NCBI GenBank assembly: GCA_904420245.1
Contig: CAJFUL010000048.1
Location: 1 to 52,235, forward strand
Origin: Candidatus Paralachnospira avium
GTDB taxonomy: Bacteria; Bacillota; Clostridia; Lachnospirales; Lachnospiraceae
Length of the DNA: 52,235 nucleotides
Reading direction: 5' to 3'
This document shows, in pieces, positions 36,310-43,866 of the stretch. The notes under the pieces were generated by a model. That model saw nothing but the letters and a program-made list of their open reading frames with translations, did not search any database and was not told the DNA's origin. The translations under genes and the position numbers were made by a program. Position 1 is the first letter of the stretch; the number at the start of each line of letters is the position of its first letter.

Positions 36310-36941
36310 CGGAAATGATCCTGGATGATCTTGGTGAAGGCTGCGGCAAGCTTGTCGTGGCCTTCTTTTTTCAGATGGAGGTTGTCGCCTCCCAGATCCT
36401 CCTTTGTCAGGACAGACTGCGCGTTGAAGAACAGGCAGCCCATCTCCCTGGCCAGTGCCTCGTACCGGGCGGGAAGCTCCAGGATCTTCCTGGTGGAATC
36501 CTCGTTGAAGGCAGGATCCGTATCGGACGGGTACAGAGGGCCCGGCGCTGCGATGAGGATGGCGGGAAGCCCCGGGAACTTGTCCGCAGGATAGTAAAAC
36601 CGCAGCTTTTTCACCAGGTTCTCCATGCCGTCGGTGATCTCCTTGGCGGTGACGCAGTAGCGCCCCTTGGTGTCGTTGGTCCCCAGCATGATGATGATAA
36701 AATCCAGAGGTGCGTGGCTGATGATGCAGGGGCCGATATAGTCCAGGGCGTTCCGGTAAGGCTCCAGATAGTCGGTAAATGCCGTGGTGCGGCCGTTTAG
36801 CCCCTCCTCGATGACGTGGTAGCCGTCTCCCAGGGCGGCGGCCAGCTGGCCGGTCCACCGCTCCTCGTAGGGATAGCGGGTGCGCTTTATGGGGACGTAT
36901 CCATATGTGTTGGAATCCCCAAAGCAGAGAATGTTTTTCAT
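36306..36941 (-). CDS. SGNH/GDSL hydrolase, arylesterase-like
   Basis: An esterase or acyltransferase of 211 aa with no signal peptide. The four SGNH blocks are visible: CFGDSNTYGY (Ser), EEGLNGRT (Gly), MLGTNDTKG (Asn), and GGDNLHLKKEGH (Asp and His). The segment VIEEGLNGRTT and IIIMLGTNDTK closely resembles the mycobacterial octameric arylesterase/acyltransferase group. The natural substrate is unknown. AGGAGG precedes the ATG. It lies 55 bp downstream of aroC on the same strand, separated by a hairpin. Confidence 0.9.
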   Translation of the reverse strand: MKNILCFGDSNTYGYVPIKRTRYPYEERWTGQLAAALGDGYHVIEEGLNGRTTAFTDYLEPYRNALDYIGPCIISHAPLDFIIIMLGTNDTKGRYCVTAKEITDGMENLVKKLRFYYPADKFPGLPAILIAAPGPLYPSDTDPAFNEDSTRKILELPARYEALAREMGCLFFNAQSVLTKEDLGGDNLHLKKEGHDKLAAAFTKIIQDHFR

Positions 36942-36965
36942 AGAAATACCTCCTGAGGATGGACA

Positions 36966-36989
36966 GACGGCGGGCAGGAGCCCGCCGTC
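36966..36989 (-). terminator. Hairpin between aroC and the esterase gene
   Basis: A perfect 10-bp stem (GACGGCGGGC/GCCCGCCGTC) with a 4-nt loop. On the minus strand no T run follows, so it may only attenuate transcription or stabilise the aroC transcript end. Confidence 0.5.
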
Positions 36990-36996
36990 CGCCGGA

Positions 36997-38118
36997 TTAT
37001 TGCTTCACCGGGAAGTCCGTACCGTAGAAGCGGCAGATGCCTTCCATCCTGGCTGTCATCCCCGCGAACAGCAGATCCACCAGCGTGACAGCCGTCATCG
37101 CTTCCACCACCACCACGGCCCGAGGAACGATCATCGGATCGTGGCGCCCCCGGATGGAGACGGTGACGGGCTCTCCGTCAAGGTTTACGGTCTGCTGTTC
37201 TCTGGCGATGGAGGGCGTGGGTTTAAAGGCGGCCCGGATCAGGATCTCAGAGCCGTCGCTCATCCCTCCCAGGATCCCTCCTGCATGGTTGGAGGCCTTG
37301 TTTAAAGGGCCTCCCGGACTTTCCGGCGGAAGAAACCCGTCGTTATTGGCGGAGCCGGTGCTCTTAGCGGCGGCGAAGCCGTCTCCGATCTCGACGCCCT
37401 TGACGGCTCCGATGGAGAACAGGGCTTTGCCCAGGCAGGCGTCCAGCTTGTCAAAGACCGGTTCGCCTATGCCCGGCGGCATATGGCTCACCAGACAGGC
37501 TACGACGCCGCCCAGGGAGTCCTTGGCGGCCATGGCCGCTTCCGCGGCGGCCTGCACTCTGGCTGCCGCCTCTGCATCGGGCATATAAAAGGGGTTGTCC
37601 CCGCAGACGGACAGATCGACGCTGCCGCAGCGGATCCCCGCGATCTCCTCGGCGTAGGCCCGGACCTGGATGCCCAGGGCAGAGAGGATCTTCACGGCGA
37701 CGGCTCCGGCGGCCACGCGGCCGATGGTCTCCCGGCCGGAGGAGCGGCCGCCTCCCCGGTAATCCCGGAAGCCGTACTTGGCGTCATAGCCGTAATCGGC
37801 GTGGCCGGGCCGGTAATAGGAAGCGATCTCCGAGTAATCTTTGGAACGCTGGTCCATGTTGCGGACCATCATGGAAATGGGCGTGCCGGTGGTGCGGCCT
37901 TCAAAGACGCCGGATAAGATCTCGACGGCGTCGCTCTCGGCTCTCTTGGTGGTGTAGCGGCTCTGGCCCGGCTTCCTCCGGTCCAGATAGGACTGGATGT
38001 CCTCTTCTGCAAGAGGCAGGCCGGCGGGGCAGCCGTCCACCACGACGCCGATGGCTTTTCCGTGGGACTCTCCCCAGGTGGAAAAGCGGAACTGGTTTCC
38101 ATATATAGAACCTGACAT
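36997..38118 (-). CDS. aroC: Chorismate synthase
   Basis: It makes chorismate from EPSP with reduced FMN, the last step of the shikimate pathway. It shows STWGESHGKAIGVV, YRPGHADYGYDAKYG followed by RDYRGGGRSSGRET, NHAGGILGGMSDG, and GRHDPMIVPRAVVVVEAM, all hallmark blocks. The 373-aa length is normal. GGGAGG precedes the ATG with a 7-nt gap. No other shikimate genes are in the window. Divergent from the HAD gene at 38225, with about 106 bp between the starts. Confidence 0.97.
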   Translation of the reverse strand: MSGSIYGNQFRFSTWGESHGKAIGVVVDGCPAGLPLAEEDIQSYLDRRKPGQSRYTTKRAESDAVEILSGVFEGRTTGTPISMMVRNMDQRSKDYSEIASYYRPGHADYGYDAKYGFRDYRGGGRSSGRETIGRVAAGAVAVKILSALGIQVRAYAEEIAGIRCGSVDLSVCGDNPFYMPDAEAAARVQAAAEAAMAAKDSLGGVVACLVSHMPPGIGEPVFDKLDACLGKALFSIGAVKGVEIGDGFAAAKSTGSANNDGFLPPESPGGPLNKASNHAGGILGGMSDGSEILIRAAFKPTPSIAREQQTVNLDGEPVTVSIRGRHDPMIVPRAVVVVEAMTAVTLVDLLFAGMTARMEGICRFYGTDFPVKQ

Positions 38119-38162
38119 AGGTATCCTCCCTTTCTTTCATAAAACCAGTATAATCGATTCTC

Positions 38163-38191
38163 TTTACTTTTGCCAGATTATTTTCTATAAT
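38163..38191 (+). promoter_or_regulatory. Putative promoter of the HAD phosphomutase-like gene
   Basis: TTTACT (38163-38168), 17-bp spacer and TATAAT (38186-38191). The -10 is perfect and the -35 weak. A TATACT on the opposite strand (38152-38147) may serve aroC. Confidence 0.5.
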
Positions 38192-38224
38192 GGCCATGAA
38201 AAACGCCTGTACGGAGGGATCGAA

Positions 38225-38902
38225 ATGTTGAAGAGCGTGATCTTTGATATGGACGGCGTCCTGGTCAACAGCGAGCCGGTCCACTACCGGGCCTATCTGA
38301 TGGCCCTTGCCAAGTGGGGAAAGGATCTGACCTACGAAGAGTATAAGAAATATATCGGCACCACCAATGCCGTCATCATCGACGGCCTCATCGAAAAATT
38401 CGGACTTCTCATAGGGAGGGAGGAGTTCAATGAGCGGATGAAGGGATATAAGGCATTTTTATATGAGCGGGACGGGTATCCGGGGGTGGCCGGGATCCCG
38501 GAGCTTCTGCGTTCCCTGAAGGAAGCGGGATACAAGCTGGCGGTGGCCTCCTCCTCGCCGTATGAAAATATCGAAAAAGCCACGCAGGCCCTGGGGATCC
38601 GCCGCTATTTCGACGTGCTGGTCAGCGGGGAGAGCGTGGAGAACCCGAAGCCGGCGCCGGATGTGTTCCTGAAGACGGCGAAGGAGCTGGGGACGGCGCC
38701 GGAAGAATGTCTGGTGGTGGAGGATTCCTGCCACGGAGTCCATGCGGCCAGGGCGGCCGGCATGGCCAGCCTGGGTTTTGTGAATCCGGATTCGGGAGAC
38801 CAGGATCTTTCCTGGGCGACGGCCCTGACGGAGGACTTCCGGAAGGTGGACGCGCAGGTCATCGGGCAGGTATACAGAAAGGCTTTTCCCGGGAAGGACT
38901 GA
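38225..38902 (+). CDS. HAD hydrolase, beta-phosphoglucomutase-like
   Basis: A 225-aa HAD subfamily I protein. Motif I FDMDGVLVNSEPVHYRAY carries the nucleophile and general acid Asp. A helical cap follows, then motif II (VASSSPYENI), Lys in ENPKPAPDVF, and motif III VVEDSCHGVHAA. The sequence suits sugar phosphatases or phosphoglucomutases of this group; exact substrate unknown. ATG 38225 is preceded by GGAGGGATCGAA; the open frame upstream overlaps aroC and is unsupported. A dispersed repeat lies directly downstream. Confidence 0.9.
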   Translation: MLKSVIFDMDGVLVNSEPVHYRAYLMALAKWGKDLTYEEYKKYIGTTNAVIIDGLIEKFGLLIGREEFNERMKGYKAFLYERDGYPGVAGIPELLRSLKEAGYKLAVASSSPYENIEKATQALGIRRYFDVLVSGESVENPKPAPDVFLKTAKELGTAPEECLVVEDSCHGVHAARAAGMASLGFVNPDSGDQDLSWATALTEDFRKVDAQVIGQVYRKAFPGKD

Positions 38903-38937
38903 CGGCCGGGGACGCGTCTTTTTCCGCGCGGGGATAA

Positions 38938-39070
38938 GCGTCTGCGGCGGGCTGCCTGCGGCGCTCGTTTCGCGGCGGCCGGAGCGAAGCGGCAAGATCC
39001 TCCCTCGCCGCAGCCAGGTTCCACGGAGTGTTTTGGTCTGTGGAATCGAAGTTTCCCATAGAACGAAAAA
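38938..39070 (+). repeat. Structured dispersed repeat, copy 1
   Basis: Shares with copies at 46271 and 46910 the core TTCCACGGAGTGTTTTG, a CTGCGGC/GCCGCAG outer stem and, further on, the CGAAG/TTCC-ATAG block ending in AAAAAA. It lies between the HAD gene stop and a terminator. This copy has an extra GC-rich insertion (CGTTTCGCGGCGGCCGGAGCG) relative to copy 2. Small open frames across it are similar in all copies but show no ribosome binding site, so I read it as a non-coding repeat. Confidence 0.75.
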
Positions 39071-39097
39071 AGGGTTCTGCCTCACGGGCAGAACCCT
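39066..39097 (-). terminator. Terminator overlapping the end of the glycerophosphodiesterase gene
   Basis: GGGTTCTGCC (39072-39081) pairs with GGCAGAACCC (39087-39096). On the minus strand a six-T run follows. The TGA stop of the gene lies in the loop, so the last five codons are part of the stem. It can also act on the + strand for the HAD gene, though only two T follow. Confidence 0.8.
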
Positions 39098-39954
39098 TCA
39101 AAGATAAACAGGTCGAACTGCTTGCGCATATGCTCCATATCTTCCCTGGAGCGGATGGTCCAGGCCGCCGACAGGCTCCCGTACAGCTTCCGGCAGATCC
39201 GTCTGGACCAGGCTCCGGCGCAGGTATAGTCGTAGGCGATGAAGTCCGGCTTGGTCAGGAAGTTGAACAGCAGGTGATGGAGCGGCGACAGATAGAGATA
39301 GTGGATGGGCGACGCCGCCCGCCGGAACTTGGCCGAGAGCTGGCCCCGGACGATCCGAGGCCTGTTTTTCCGGTACCAGTAGAGGACCAGGGGATTGAAG
39401 GACTCGATGAAGTACAGCCCCCTGTAATGGGCCAGTATCCGGTCGCAGACCCTGCATACGGTCACGTCGGGCCGTTCTGTTTTGTACTCGATCAGCAGGG
39501 GCACCTGCCCGTCCACCATTTCCAGTACGTCCTGGAAGCGGGGGATATGCTGGTCGGTCCCCTCCAGACGGAATTTCCGCAGCTCTTCATAGGTGAGGTC
39601 GGATACACGGCCCGAAACGCCGCAGACACGGAGGAGATCCGGATCATGGAAGATCACGGGGACCTTGTCCTTGGTGAGGCGCACGTCCATCTCGATGCCA
39701 TATCCGGCGTTTACGGCGGCCCGGAAGGCGGCCATGGAATTTTCCGGAGCGTTTTCCGTCCGGGCGGTGAGACGTACCGCCGCCGGGACGGCGGCGCGGC
39801 GCAGTCCGTGAAGTCCGCGGTGAGCATAGTAGAACCGCTTGATCTGAGGCAGTTCTTTTTTCTTTTTCAGGGCAGGCATGATCAGGTACAGGTACAGAAG
39901 CGTCAGAAGCCCTGCCGTGACCGCGACTGCCAGCAGGATGTGCCAGGTGTTCAT
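39082..39954 (-). CDS. Membrane-anchored glycerophosphodiester phosphodiesterase
   Basis: A GDPD-fold protein of 290 aa. An N-terminal helix (about residues 5-24, LLAVAVTAGLLTLLYLYLIM) anchors it, with the catalytic part most likely outside or at the membrane face. The catalytic His is in YAHRGLHG, followed by APENSMAAF, GIEMDVRLTKD (metal-binding Glu and Asp) and VIFHDPDL (second His). The substrate is probably a glycerophosphodiester from lipid turnover. The start overlaps the stop of the metallo-hydrolase gene (ATGA). Its 3' end lies inside a terminator. Confidence 0.92.
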   Translation of the reverse strand: MNTWHILLAVAVTAGLLTLLYLYLIMPALKKKKELPQIKRFYYAHRGLHGLRRAAVPAAVRLTARTENAPENSMAAFRAAVNAGYGIEMDVRLTKDKVPVIFHDPDLLRVCGVSGRVSDLTYEELRKFRLEGTDQHIPRFQDVLEMVDGQVPLLIEYKTERPDVTVCRVCDRILAHYRGLYFIESFNPLVLYWYRKNRPRIVRGQLSAKFRRAASPIHYLYLSPLHHLLFNFLTKPDFIAYDYTCAGAWSRRICRKLYGSLSAAWTIRSREDMEHMRKQFDLFIFEGFCP

Positions 39955-40754
39955 AATATCAGCCTTTCTCCGTCGTCGGGCACATAGAGATTCCCGGAAT
40001 AGTATTCTTTTCCTTCTTTCGTATAAGCTTCCTTCCTGTGGGGCAGATCCTTGTCTTCGGTGTGCCACAGCACCAGGTTGGGGATATGGAGCTCCTCCGC
40101 CAGGATGCAGGCTTCCCGGACGGTGCTGTGATGCTTCTCATAGGGCTTGAAGCGGTCCCGGTCCCCGTAGAGGCAGAAAGCCTCGTGGAGGAGCCAGCTG
40201 CTTCCGGCCACATATTTCTCGCAGAGGGGATTATAGGGCTCGTCTCCGGCGCAGGTGAGCCGTTTCCCGTTTTTTAAGACCAGGGTAAAGCCGAACTGAC
40301 GGGCCTTGGTGGATAAAATATCGAAAAAGGTCACGTCATAGTCCAGGATTCGCCTGGTATCCCCGTCCTCCACCGGACAGAAGAGGATGCGCTCGTCAAA
40401 AAGGTCGCAGAATTTTTTCTGGATGGTCAGGACGCACAAGGTCCTGATGGTGTCCACCAGGCCGCTGTGGCAGTAGATGGACAGATTTCCCTCGTAAGTC
40501 CCCTTCCGCATGGCGGTGGCGATCATCCGGACGATCCACACCATTCCCAGGATATGGTCGCTGTGTTCATGGGTCACAAATACATGGTGGATCCGGTCCA
40601 GAGGCACGTCCATACCGTCCAGTACCTTCAGGATCCCGTTGCCGCCTCCGGCGTCCACCAGGAAATACTCTTCCCCGTCCCGGAGGGCGAAGCAGGTGTT
40701 GTAGCAGCCCACGGCCTGGGCGTTTCCGGTGCCCAGTACATATAATTCTTCCAT
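39951..40754 (-). CDS. Metallo-beta-lactamase-fold hydrolase (RNase-Z-like)
   Basis: A 267-aa MBL-fold protein. The metal site VTHEHSDHILGM and the later CAGDEPYNP, HEAFCLYGD and VLWHTEDKD follow the order of the RNase Z/ElaC-like group; the full tRNase Z exosite is not seen, so a small-molecule or RNA substrate is open. The ATG at 40754 is chosen because AAAGGATG is well spaced; an in-frame ATG lies at 40763 directly against that site. It is translationally coupled to the downstream glycerophosphodiesterase and has its own promoter. Confidence 0.87.
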   Translation of the reverse strand: MEELYVLGTGNAQAVGCYNTCFALRDGEEYFLVDAGGGNGILKVLDGMDVPLDRIHHVFVTHEHSDHILGMVWIVRMIATAMRKGTYEGNLSIYCHSGLVDTIRTLCVLTIQKKFCDLFDERILFCPVEDGDTRRILDYDVTFFDILSTKARQFGFTLVLKNGKRLTCAGDEPYNPLCEKYVAGSSWLLHEAFCLYGDRDRFKPYEKHHSTVREACILAEELHIPNLVLWHTEDKDLPHRKEAYTKEGKEYYSGNLYVPDDGERLIL

Positions 40755-40798
40755 GGAAAACATCCTTTCCCAATGTAGCTTTTGTTTTTACAGGGAGA

Positions 40799-40827
40799 AT
40801 TATACTATAGATCCATTTCCGGCGCAA
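40799..40827 (-). promoter_or_regulatory. Promoter of the metallo-hydrolase/GDPD operon
   Basis: On the minus strand TTGCGC (40827-40822), 17-bp spacer, TATAAT (40804-40799). Confidence 0.6.
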
Positions 40828-40886
40828 GAAGGCAGAAGACGGAAAAATCCTTTATAAAAAATTCAGAAAAGTTTCCGGAGCTTTTC

Positions 40887-40915
40887 TTGACGGGGTCGGG
40901 CAAAGGGGATATGAT
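40887..40915 (+). promoter_or_regulatory. Promoter of the zinc-ribbon membrane protein gene
   Basis: TTGACG (40887-40892), 17-bp spacer, TATGAT (40910-40915), 32 bp before the ATG. Confidence 0.65.
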
Positions 40916-40947
40916 GGGATATAACAAACGAGATGGGAGAGAGAATC

Positions 40948-41346
40948 ATGAAATTTCGCGATAGACTGGCCAGATGGATGTACGGACGGTATGGGAACGA
41001 CCATCTGAACCGTCTGTTTTTGGCGCTGGCCATCCTGTTTTTGATCGTATCTATTTTTGCCCAGTACCAGGTGTTCTACTGGATCGCGGTGCTCTTTCTG
41101 GTCCTGGCGTATTTCCGGATGTTTTCCAAGAATATCTATAAGCGCAGCGCGGAAAACACCAAGTATCTGAACATGACGGCGGGGATCCGCCGCTTCTTCT
41201 CCAGAGGCAAGGCCAGGAGCCAGGACAAGACCCACCGGTATTTCAAATGCCCCGGCTGCGGACAGACGGTCCGGGTGCCGAGGGGCAGAGGGAAGATCCA
41301 GATCACTTGTCCCAAGTGCCGCAGGGAATTCATCAAGAAGACGTGA
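40948..41346 (+). CDS. Small membrane protein with C-terminal zinc ribbon
   Basis: 132 aa, function unknown. Two adjacent hydrophobic helices (about residues 22-38 and 41-57: LFLALAILFLIVSIFA and VFYWIAVLFLVLAYF) are followed by a basic linker and a zinc ribbon CPGC-x15-CPKC near the C-terminus, probably cytoplasmic. The fold resembles zinc ribbons that bind nucleic acid or protein, but no partner is visible. ATG 40948 follows GGGAGAGAG; an ATG at 40933 is in frame but has no site. Single gene with its own promoter. Confidence 0.8.
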   Translation: MKFRDRLARWMYGRYGNDHLNRLFLALAILFLIVSIFAQYQVFYWIAVLFLVLAYFRMFSKNIYKRSAENTKYLNMTAGIRRFFSRGKARSQDKTHRYFKCPGCGQTVRVPRGRGKIQITCPKCRREFIKKT

Positions 41347-41386
41347 GGAAAGCGCCGCGGCATTTGGAAGGCTCACAGGGGAAAAA

Positions 41387-41414
41387 GGCCTCCGGATCAT
41401 TGGATCCGGGGGCC
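41387..41414. terminator. Bidirectional terminator between convergent genes
   Basis: GGCCTCCGGATC and GATCCGGGGGCC (one G-T pair) with loop ATTG. Five A precede and TTT follows, so it can serve both the zinc-ribbon gene (+) and the sugar kinase gene (-). Confidence 0.75.
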
Positions 41415-41427
41415 TTTATGCTGCCTG

Positions 41428-42969
41428 TCATTGATAGCCGGTGATCTCGGCCAGTTCCTGGTAGCAGTCTTTCAACTGCCGGTACAGTTTCAGGTACAGA
41501 GGATACATCTTGTCATAGACGGCTTTGTTTTCCATGTTGGGCACATGGGAGGCTCCGACGCTGGCCCAGTCCTTGGCCACCTGGTAGTCCTTGAATATGC
41601 CGGTGCCGACTCCGGCGGCGATGGCATCTCCGAAGGGAGCGCCCTTGGCCTCTTTCATGTAGCTGGTGGGGACTCCGATGACGTCGCTGACCATCTGTCT
41701 CCAGAAGGGACTCTTGGCTCCGCCCTCGCACAGCACCAGAGGAGGCGTCATCCTGCAGCCGCTGGCTTTCACCAGTTCGTAGTTATGGCGGAGGGCCATG
41801 ACGGCGCCCTCCATGAAGGAGCGGAGCAGATGCTCTTTGGTGTGGGAGAGGGACATCCCGAAGATGTCCGCCCTGGCCAGGGGATCCCAGATGGGAGTAC
41901 GTTCTCCCATGAAATAGGGAAGGGTGATGAGGCCGTCCGCTCCCACAGGAGTCGTCTCGGCCTTGTCGCTGAGGAGCTGGTAGACGTCCAGCCCTTTTTC
42001 CTGCGCTTCCCGGATCTCTTCCGCGCCAAAGGTGTCTTTGAAATAACGCATGACCGAGGCGCAGGCGCAGATGGCCACGCAGGTGGTGTATGTATTCTTG
42101 GAATCCACGGTATGGGGGATCGTGATCATATTGGGCGTGAACCGGGGCTCGCTGTGGACAAATCCCATGCAGCCGGCGGTGCCCATGGCCAGGGACATAT
42201 CCCCGTCCTGGATGGCGCCGCCCGCCACCCATGCAGCCGTGGCATCCGCCGTGCCGGCGATGACCGGCGTCCCGGGCGCCAGGCCGGTGCGCTCCGCCGC
42301 TTCTCTGGTCACTTCTCCGATGACTTCATCGCAGGCGTAGGAATCCGGCAGCTTCTCCAGATCCAGTCCGATCTCCTCGATGGTCTTTTCATCCCATTTC
42401 TTCTGGATGATGTCGTAGCCGATGCCGATGAGGCTGGCGTTGGAGTAGTCGGTCACAGCCTTCCCCGTCAGCTTCATGACGGGATAGTCGGCGGCGGTCT
42501 GGAGCTTATAAGTCTTCTTATAGAGCTCCGGCCGGTTGTTTTTCTCCCACATCAGTTTGATGGCCGCGTAATAGGGATCTATGGGATTGCCGCTCAGATC
42601 CCGGACCCGTTCTTCTCCGATATGCTCCCGGACCCACTGGGCCTCTTTCGTGCCGCGGCGGTCCATCCAGATATGCCCCATCTGCAGGGGCCGGAGGTCT
42701 TTATCCACCAGGATGCAGGCCGGAGCCAGGGCGCTGATGCCAACGCCGCGGATCTCTTTGGGATCGATGCCGGCCTGCCGGATGGAGACCTGGATGGTAT
42801 CGGCCACGGCGTTCCAGTAATCCTCCGGATCCTGCTCGGCCCACCCGGGACGGGCGGTGACCAGCTTGTAGCCGATGGTATGGGATCCCAGGACTTTTCC
42901 CTCTTCATCGATGACGACGGCTTTCGTGCCGGTCGTCCCCACATCACACCCCACTAAGTAATTTGCCAT
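41428..42969 (-). CDS. FGGY-family carbohydrate kinase
   Basis: A sugar kinase of 513 aa. The ATP phosphate-1 motif is GCDVGTTGTKAVVID. The catalytic Asp lies in GTADATAAW, and MGTAGCMGFV is the phosphate-2 region. The length and IWMDRRGT fit xylulokinase-like members, but FGGY substrate calls from sequence are weak. It follows a class II aldolase gene by 17 bp, so I infer that it phosphorylates a ketose which the aldolase then cleaves. ATG 42969 follows GAGGAGGG. Probably repressed by the divergent DeoR protein. Confidence 0.92.
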   Translation of the reverse strand: MANYLVGCDVGTTGTKAVVIDEEGKVLGSHTIGYKLVTARPGWAEQDPEDYWNAVADTIQVSIRQAGIDPKEIRGVGISALAPACILVDKDLRPLQMGHIWMDRRGTKEAQWVREHIGEERVRDLSGNPIDPYYAAIKLMWEKNNRPELYKKTYKLQTAADYPVMKLTGKAVTDYSNASLIGIGYDIIQKKWDEKTIEEIGLDLEKLPDSYACDEVIGEVTREAAERTGLAPGTPVIAGTADATAAWVAGGAIQDGDMSLAMGTAGCMGFVHSEPRFTPNMITIPHTVDSKNTYTTCVAICACASVMRYFKDTFGAEEIREAQEKGLDVYQLLSDKAETTPVGADGLITLPYFMGERTPIWDPLARADIFGMSLSHTKEHLLRSFMEGAVMALRHNYELVKASGCRMTPPLVLCEGGAKSPFWRQMVSDVIGVPTSYMKEAKGAPFGDAIAAGVGTGIFKDYQVAKDWASVGASHVPNMENKAVYDKMYPLYLKLYRQLKDCYQELAEITGYQ

Positions 42970-42986
42970 ATCGTTTCCCTCCTCTT

Positions 42987-43676
42987 TTAATGGTTCCCAG
43001 ACGGCCTGCCGCCTGTAAAGATCCCCATGGATTCGCGGATGTCCACCAGACGCGAGATCTGCTGGTCCGTCAGCTCTCTGTATTCTCCCAGCAGTTTTTC
43101 GGTGATCATCATGATGGATGCGTAGTATTCCACAGATTCCATCCGCCTCCACGCTTCCAGAATATCCCGTCCCCAGGTCAGAGCCCCGTGGTTGGCCAGC
43201 AGGACCGCGTTGTAGTCTCTGCAATAGGGAGCGATGGAGTCGGGCACCTCTTCTGTGCTGGGGGTGGCGTAAGGAGCCACCGGGACAATGCCCAGCTGGA
43301 GGATGCCCTCGGTGATGATGGGCCGGTCCAGAGGCTTCCCCGCCACTGCGTAAGCCGTCGCCATGAGGGGATGGGCGTGGACCACCGCCCGGACATCCGG
43401 ATTTTCCCGGAATACCCGCAGGTGCATCCGGATCTCGCAGGAGGGCTTGGAGCTTCCTTCCAGTATGCGGCCGTCCAGATCCAGCTTGACCAGGCTGTCC
43501 GGAGACATGAAGCCCTTGGAGACGCCGGTGGGCGTCGCGATCAGCTGGTCCTCACCGGTCCGTATGCTGATGTTTCCGTCGTTGGAGGCCACGAATCCCT
43601 TTTGATAGATGCGCCGTCCGATCTCCACGATGGCTTCTCTGGCTTCCTGTTCCGGCATCCAGCTCTTTTCTTCCAT
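42987..43676 (-). CDS. Class II aldolase/adducin family protein (FucA/AraD-like)
   Basis: A zinc-dependent aldolase or epimerase of 229 aa. It shows SNDGNISIR, the acidic residue in CEIRMHLRVF, HAHPLMATAYAV (two zinc His) and LANHGALTWG (third His). This order fits L-fuculose-phosphate aldolase and L-ribulose-phosphate 4-epimerase; similarity to FucA is the stronger impression. With the FGGY kinase downstream it would form a two-step route from a ketose to dihydroxyacetone phosphate and an aldehyde. No isomerase or sugar transporter is adjacent. Confidence 0.88.
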   Translation of the reverse strand: MEEKSWMPEQEAREAIVEIGRRIYQKGFVASNDGNISIRTGEDQLIATPTGVSKGFMSPDSLVKLDLDGRILEGSSKPSCEIRMHLRVFRENPDVRAVVHAHPLMATAYAVAGKPLDRPIITEGILQLGIVPVAPYATPSTEEVPDSIAPYCRDYNAVLLANHGALTWGRDILEAWRRMESVEYYASIMMITEKLLGEYRELTDQQISRLVDIRESMGIFTGGRPSGNH

Positions 43677-43709
43677 GTATTTCCCTCCCTCTTTTTTGAT
43701 TATACGATA

Positions 43710-43738
43710 ATTTTATGGTTTTTCTTTTAGTGTGTCAA
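43710..43738 (-). promoter_or_regulatory. Promoter of the aldolase/kinase operon
   Basis: On the minus strand TTGACA (43738-43733), 17-bp spacer, TAAAAT (43715-43710). The -35 overlaps an inverted repeat described as operator. Confidence 0.7.
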
Positions 43739-43750
43739 CAAAATATGTTG
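43736..43750. promoter_or_regulatory. Putative DeoR-type operator
   Basis: CAACA-AAATA-TGTTG, an inverted repeat overlapping the -35 of the aldolase/kinase promoter, in an AT-rich gap. Two direct copies of TATACGAT (43701-43708 and 43766-43773) flank it and may be extra half-sites. Assignment to the DeoR protein is inference from position. Confidence 0.5.
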
Positions 43751-43798
43751 ATTTATTTCTGAACATATACGATTTGTGATTGTTTCATAAAAAAACTA

Positions 43799-43827
43799 TT
43801 GTTTTTTGTGCGTTATTTCGGTATAGT
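43799..43827 (+). promoter_or_regulatory. Promoter of the deoR-type gene
   Basis: TTGTTT (43799-43804), 17-bp spacer, TATAGT (43822-43827), about 40 bp before the ATG. Confidence 0.55.
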
Positions 43828-43866
43828 AAAGAAAATGGCCGGGGAGTCCGGCCGGAGGAGGCTTTT

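Noticed and set aside
37483-37917. A + strand frame inside aroC
   Set aside because: It lies fully within the well-supported chorismate synthase gene on the other strand and resembles no protein.
38859-39101. Small protein frames across the dispersed repeats (also 46239-46442 and 46856-47113)
   Set aside because: They share peptide similarity because the DNA repeats do, but have no ribosome binding sites and run through terminators and gene ends. They are better explained as a non-coding repeat.
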